A stretch of 64,000 bases of DNA from Chrysomallon squamiferum (lineage: Eukaryota; Mollusca; Gastropoda; Neomphalida; Peltospiridae): the NCBI GenBank assembly GCA_012295275.1, contig CM022676.1, forward strand, positions 13,270,379-13,334,378, read 5' to 3'. A model generated the notes under the pieces. It was not told the DNA's origin. It ran no database searches and saw nothing but the letters and a program-made list of their open reading frames with translations. Of the stretch, positions 60,820 through 64,000 are shown in pieces (position 1 is the stretch's first letter; each line of letters starts with the position of its first letter). The position numbers and the translations under genes were made by a program.

Positions 60820-61340
60820 TATATTATTTATTTATTTGTAGATGACTGTGCAGTGACTTCTCTATTGATGTTTTAAATATAAACTTAGAACTGAGAGCAG
60901 TGATTTTTACGGTAGGGAATACTTAATTTGGAAAAAGTTTACTTAATGTCTTACCATAACGATTCACCACTGAAAATGAATGTTTTGTATCCCCCTATCA
61001 TCTAAGGATGGAAATGGTAACGAGAAAGTCATAAAAAAACAAATTCAAAAACTTCAGATGCTTCACTCCTTGTACAATGGAACGCTAAAGGCATCTGCAA
61101 CAAGAACTAAAGGCCGCGGTGTACATCTTTCCGTGAAAGGTTGTCGTCTGCATCAAGAAAGCCCTTTGGCAAAAGTTCACCGAGGGTGTAGGCTACAAGC
61201 TCTTCCGACATTACATAGCTGGGTGTCCGGATCCCCCGTCAAATGTGAAAAGTGCCCCTTTTACTTAGTATTTTTAGATTTTTTACAATTTTATTTTTTC
61301 ACCCTTCCCACTTTGTTTATTATATAATTTGAAATATATG
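60820..61340. other. Unassigned region
   Basis: Includes a plus-strand frame (60,980-61,327) with moderate GC, reading for example IKKQIQKLQMLHSLYNGTL and KGRGVHLSVKGC. I recognise no domain; it may be the body of the hAT-type element whose terminus is at 61,570. Confidence 0.35.
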
Positions 61341-61349
61341 ATTTATTAT

Positions 61350-61570
61350 AAAGCGCAGAAATTCTTACTGAAAAAGCGCACACCTCAAAAAATATCACTG
61401 TTTTTACAAAGCTTCTGTCCAATAGGTATTTATTCTTAGTCATAATAATTTAACTGAATTAGGTCAAAAGAGCCCAAATTTTAACAAAGCGCACAAACTC
61501 GGTAATTTAGCGCACAGTCTCCTAAAAAAGTGTCCAATTGTGCGCGAAAGACGCACAGTTGGCAACACTG
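61350..61570 (-). mobile_element. hAT-type terminus with subterminal repeats
   Basis: The minus strand begins CAGTGTTGCCAACTGTGCG at 61,570, a typical hAT terminal pattern. Within the next 220 bases the motif (T)GTGCGCTTT recurs at about five sites (plus-strand AAAGCGCACA-like near 61,352, 61,373, 61,485, 61,510 and 61,545). Clustered short subterminal repeats are hAT transposase binding sites in known elements. The other terminus was not found. Confidence 0.5.
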
Positions 61571-62539
61571 GCCAATAACAATTTTCATAAACTGCCGCCC
61601 GTATCATCCTGCCGCCCTAGGCTATAGCCTAGAAAGCCTATATGGGAAATCAGGTATTGGCTATAACGTCCACTACAATGACTGTCTGAAAACATGACGT
61701 CACGGAAAAAGAAGCGCGATTTGATTATTCTATCAAAATGCCACGAAGAGCACGTCGATTACTCGTGGAGAAATGTACAATGGCACAAAGTGATAAGCTC
61801 TGCAAAACAACAGAACAGTGCTCTTACCCCCAAATCTACATTGATTAGATGAATATCCCGTTTTTTTCTACACTAGTATATCATGGGTTGAAAAATTATT
61901 TCAAAACTCACCTTTCAAGGGCAAGTGTTAGTTGCATTGTTGTTTGCCTTGTCTATCAAAAAACACTGTATATAAATATAAGAATAATGCAGTTGCAAGC
62001 ATAATATATATATAGTTATAAATTGATTTACTAGTATACCAACGTATTATTATTATTATATTATATTAAGCAACCAAAATTTAAAATTTGTATTTAACAT
62101 TTTAATATTTGTTTTTCTATCGCAAAGACAAAACGGCCGATAAAGCTGATATTTCAAAGAATAAAACTAACAATAACTACCACAAATGGCAAAAAACAAC
62201 CATACCTGTAGTTATTAATAATCAAATTTCAATAACGGCATATGTCATATTTTGATTTTTCGTAAATAATAAGTTTTCGAAAGAAACACTTTAGAAAAAC
62301 CTCGTCAATATCAATTTTTTTCAAATCATCCGTCTTATAAAGTATAGTACAAGTGAATTTACAGATAGTGATTGTGCTCCACCTATTTATAAAAACTTTC
62401 GGGTGTAATAACAAAATATTTGTATAATCGTCCATGTACTGTAACTCTAGTTTTATCTCATTCGTACACAATCAGTGAAATTACAAACATTTTATAGGTC
62501 AGTATAAGTCGTATTAAACTTCTCATAGGAGTCAGGTCC
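61571..62539. other. Spacer before the hAT relic
   Basis: Contains a small palindrome (GGCTATAGCC) near 61,620. Short open frames such as minus strand 62,229-62,471 resemble no known protein. May be the 5' part of the ZMYM1-like element. Confidence 0.4.
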
Positions 62540-64000
62540 ATAGAGACAGATGTTGAACAGTCTGAATCTTGTATTGACAATGCTAAAAATGGAACTGATA
62601 ATCCACCAATTGCAACGTGATACGTTGCAGATATAGTCAACAAACGTGTAACATTGTCAAGAATAAGTGCTGATGTAAAACTAAAATACATTGAAAATTA
62701 CTTTAACTCTGCGTCAAGTTGTAAACATTTTTGTTAACACATAGAGAAGAAGGGATGCAGTAGTAATTCCAAAACATTAAAATTTCAATCGCCGTGTTAA
62801 AGCAATACATATGGTTGGTTTGCATTCTGTCAGATGCTGGAAGAAAACAAGGAATCCTAAATACACATGGCAACTAGAATATCACAAAAATGCTGTCACT
62901 GAATATTCAGATTATGTTCAATCAACAAAAAGTCCAGGTCGTTATACTGATGCTTAGCTAAATGAAAATAAAATAAAATAAAATAAACAAAGCAATTAGT
63001 CATATCCTGAAAAGTATCACTGAAGCGCTAATATTTTGTGGAAAACAAAATATTGTCTTTCGTGGTCATAGAGATTACATGTCAAGAACAAGTAGCAATA
63101 CCGGTAATGTCCTAGCAACGCTAACTCTTTTGGCCACACGTGATCCAATCCTGAAGGAACATCTTCTCAACATGGTTAAAAATGGGTCGTTATACATCCT
63201 AGATAACTGAGAATGAGATCATAAATATTATCAAATAGTATTTGAGAAATAAAATGACTGCTGAGTTAACTGAAGCGAAACATTCCAAGAATTTTTCTGC
63301 AATTGCTGTTGAAGTGACGGACTCAACGACCAACAAGGAGTTTTGTTAATGTGCTTAGGGTTTCTCGTTGGTGGTGAATTTGAAAACGTTGAGATTGCTG
63401 AGATATTCGTACATGTTGTTCAGTTAGAGACAATGCTATTGCTGATGACATTTTGAAATCATTGCGTGAAATCTCCGATGGCACGTCTTCTATGTCATCC
63501 TCAGTTAAAGGTGTAAATGGAATAATAAAATAATTCGCACCTTTCACATTATTCTCGCACTACAAAAATCACATACTGAATATGACATCACAAACATGAT
63601 TGGTTCCTTGAATGAAATGTTTATTTTTTTATTTTTTATTTTTTATTTTTTTCAAATTCGCTGAAGCGATAGTAATTTTTTGAGAAGGTACTATCCAATA
63701 CCGATAATGATTGTAACATCAGAAATAATAATAAAAGAAATTGAGGGTTTATGCCAAACTCGATGGGTGGAAAGACATGACTATTATGAAACGTTCTTGG
63801 AATTAATCGTGCCTTTGGTAACAACATGAGCTACAATTTTAAGACCACGTGACTACGAACATATATATGTTGGAGAAATGTGGTTCTGGGGCCTAGAATC
63901 ACGGACCAAGGCTCCAGGACTTTATTCAACTCTTCAATCATTGGACTTTCTCATTTCATTTGTTACTGCAAAGAAATCTTTAGAAATAATTCGATCAATT
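62540..64000 (+). pseudogene. ZMYM1-like hAT transposase pseudogene (cut by window edge)
   Basis: Plus-strand fragments in order, with stops and frameshifts: YVADIVNKRVTLSRISADVK; TRNPKYTWQLEYHKNAVTEY; KQNIVFRGHRDY; NVLATLTLLATRDPILKEHL; ELTEAKHSKNFSAIAVEVTD followed by STTNKE; IEGLCQTRWVERHDYYETFL; and SRTKAPGLYSTLQSLDFLIS. These follow the DUF4371 and RNase-H-like (D-x-T...K-E, then L-x-x-T-R-W) order of ZMYM1/P52rIPK-type hAT transposases. It has several in-frame stops, so it is inactive. It continues past base 64,000. Confidence 0.85.

Noticed and set aside
61014-61330. Frame 60,980-61,327 as a host gene
   Set aside because: No recognised domain, no supported splice sites, and it lies inside apparent transposon DNA.

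Overview
This is AT-rich animal DNA. Genes are split into many short exons with GT-AG introns, almost all in phase 1, and microsatellites are long. Relics of non-LTR retrotransposons, hAT and Tc1/mariner-type elements are present. The gene style (long arrays of cysteine-spaced Ig exons, FN3, one membrane span, small tail exons) fits a lophotrochozoan, probably a mollusc. The organism is an inference and I cannot name a species. Exons below were built by hand from splice sites, reading phase and comparison of paralogues; nothing was searched or aligned by computer.

Region 1 (about 1.7-16.8 kb, + strand): IgR-A, a type I receptor with nine Ig domains, one FN3, one membrane span and a multi-exon tail ending in two ITIM-like motifs (LLYVGI and VEYVSI). 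Its signal-peptide exon was not found and probably lies left of the window.

Region 2 (about 16.8-26 kb): intergenic ground between two converging genes. It holds decayed pieces of at least one more family member: a tail exon relic near 21.7 kb, a frameshifted signal exon at 25.05 kb and a more decayed one near 23.93 kb. It also holds a 683-bp inverted-repeat transposon.

Region 3 (about 26-37.9 kb, - strand): IgR-B, a full 14-exon paralogue: signal peptide, seven Ig, FN3, membrane span, and a tail with an ITAM-like motif, YECL-x7-YEKL. Ig1 to Ig6 and their introns are an inverted near-copy of IgR-A, while everything after Ig6 differs. Alike ectodomains with opposite tail signals are the hallmark of paired inhibitory and activating receptors.

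Region 4 (about 37.9-44 kb): two further intact signal-peptide exons (38,976-39,054 and 41,860-41,914) on the - strand. They are either alternative first exons of IgR-B or orphans of deleted genes. They lie among SINE-like and LINE relics.

Region 5 (about 44.4-60.8 kb, - strand): IgR-C, a two-Ig-domain gene whose 3' end can be read two ways. One large exon gives a membrane span and a 170-residue tail. Three small downstream exons give a Ser/Thr stalk and a GPI-type anchor signal. Both paths stay in frame.

Region 6 (about 58.8-64 kb): transposon relics, including a ZMYM1-like hAT transposase pseudogene that runs off the right edge. Read together, the window is an actively rearranging invertebrate immune-type receptor cluster with inhibitory-like, activating-like and possibly GPI-anchored members.
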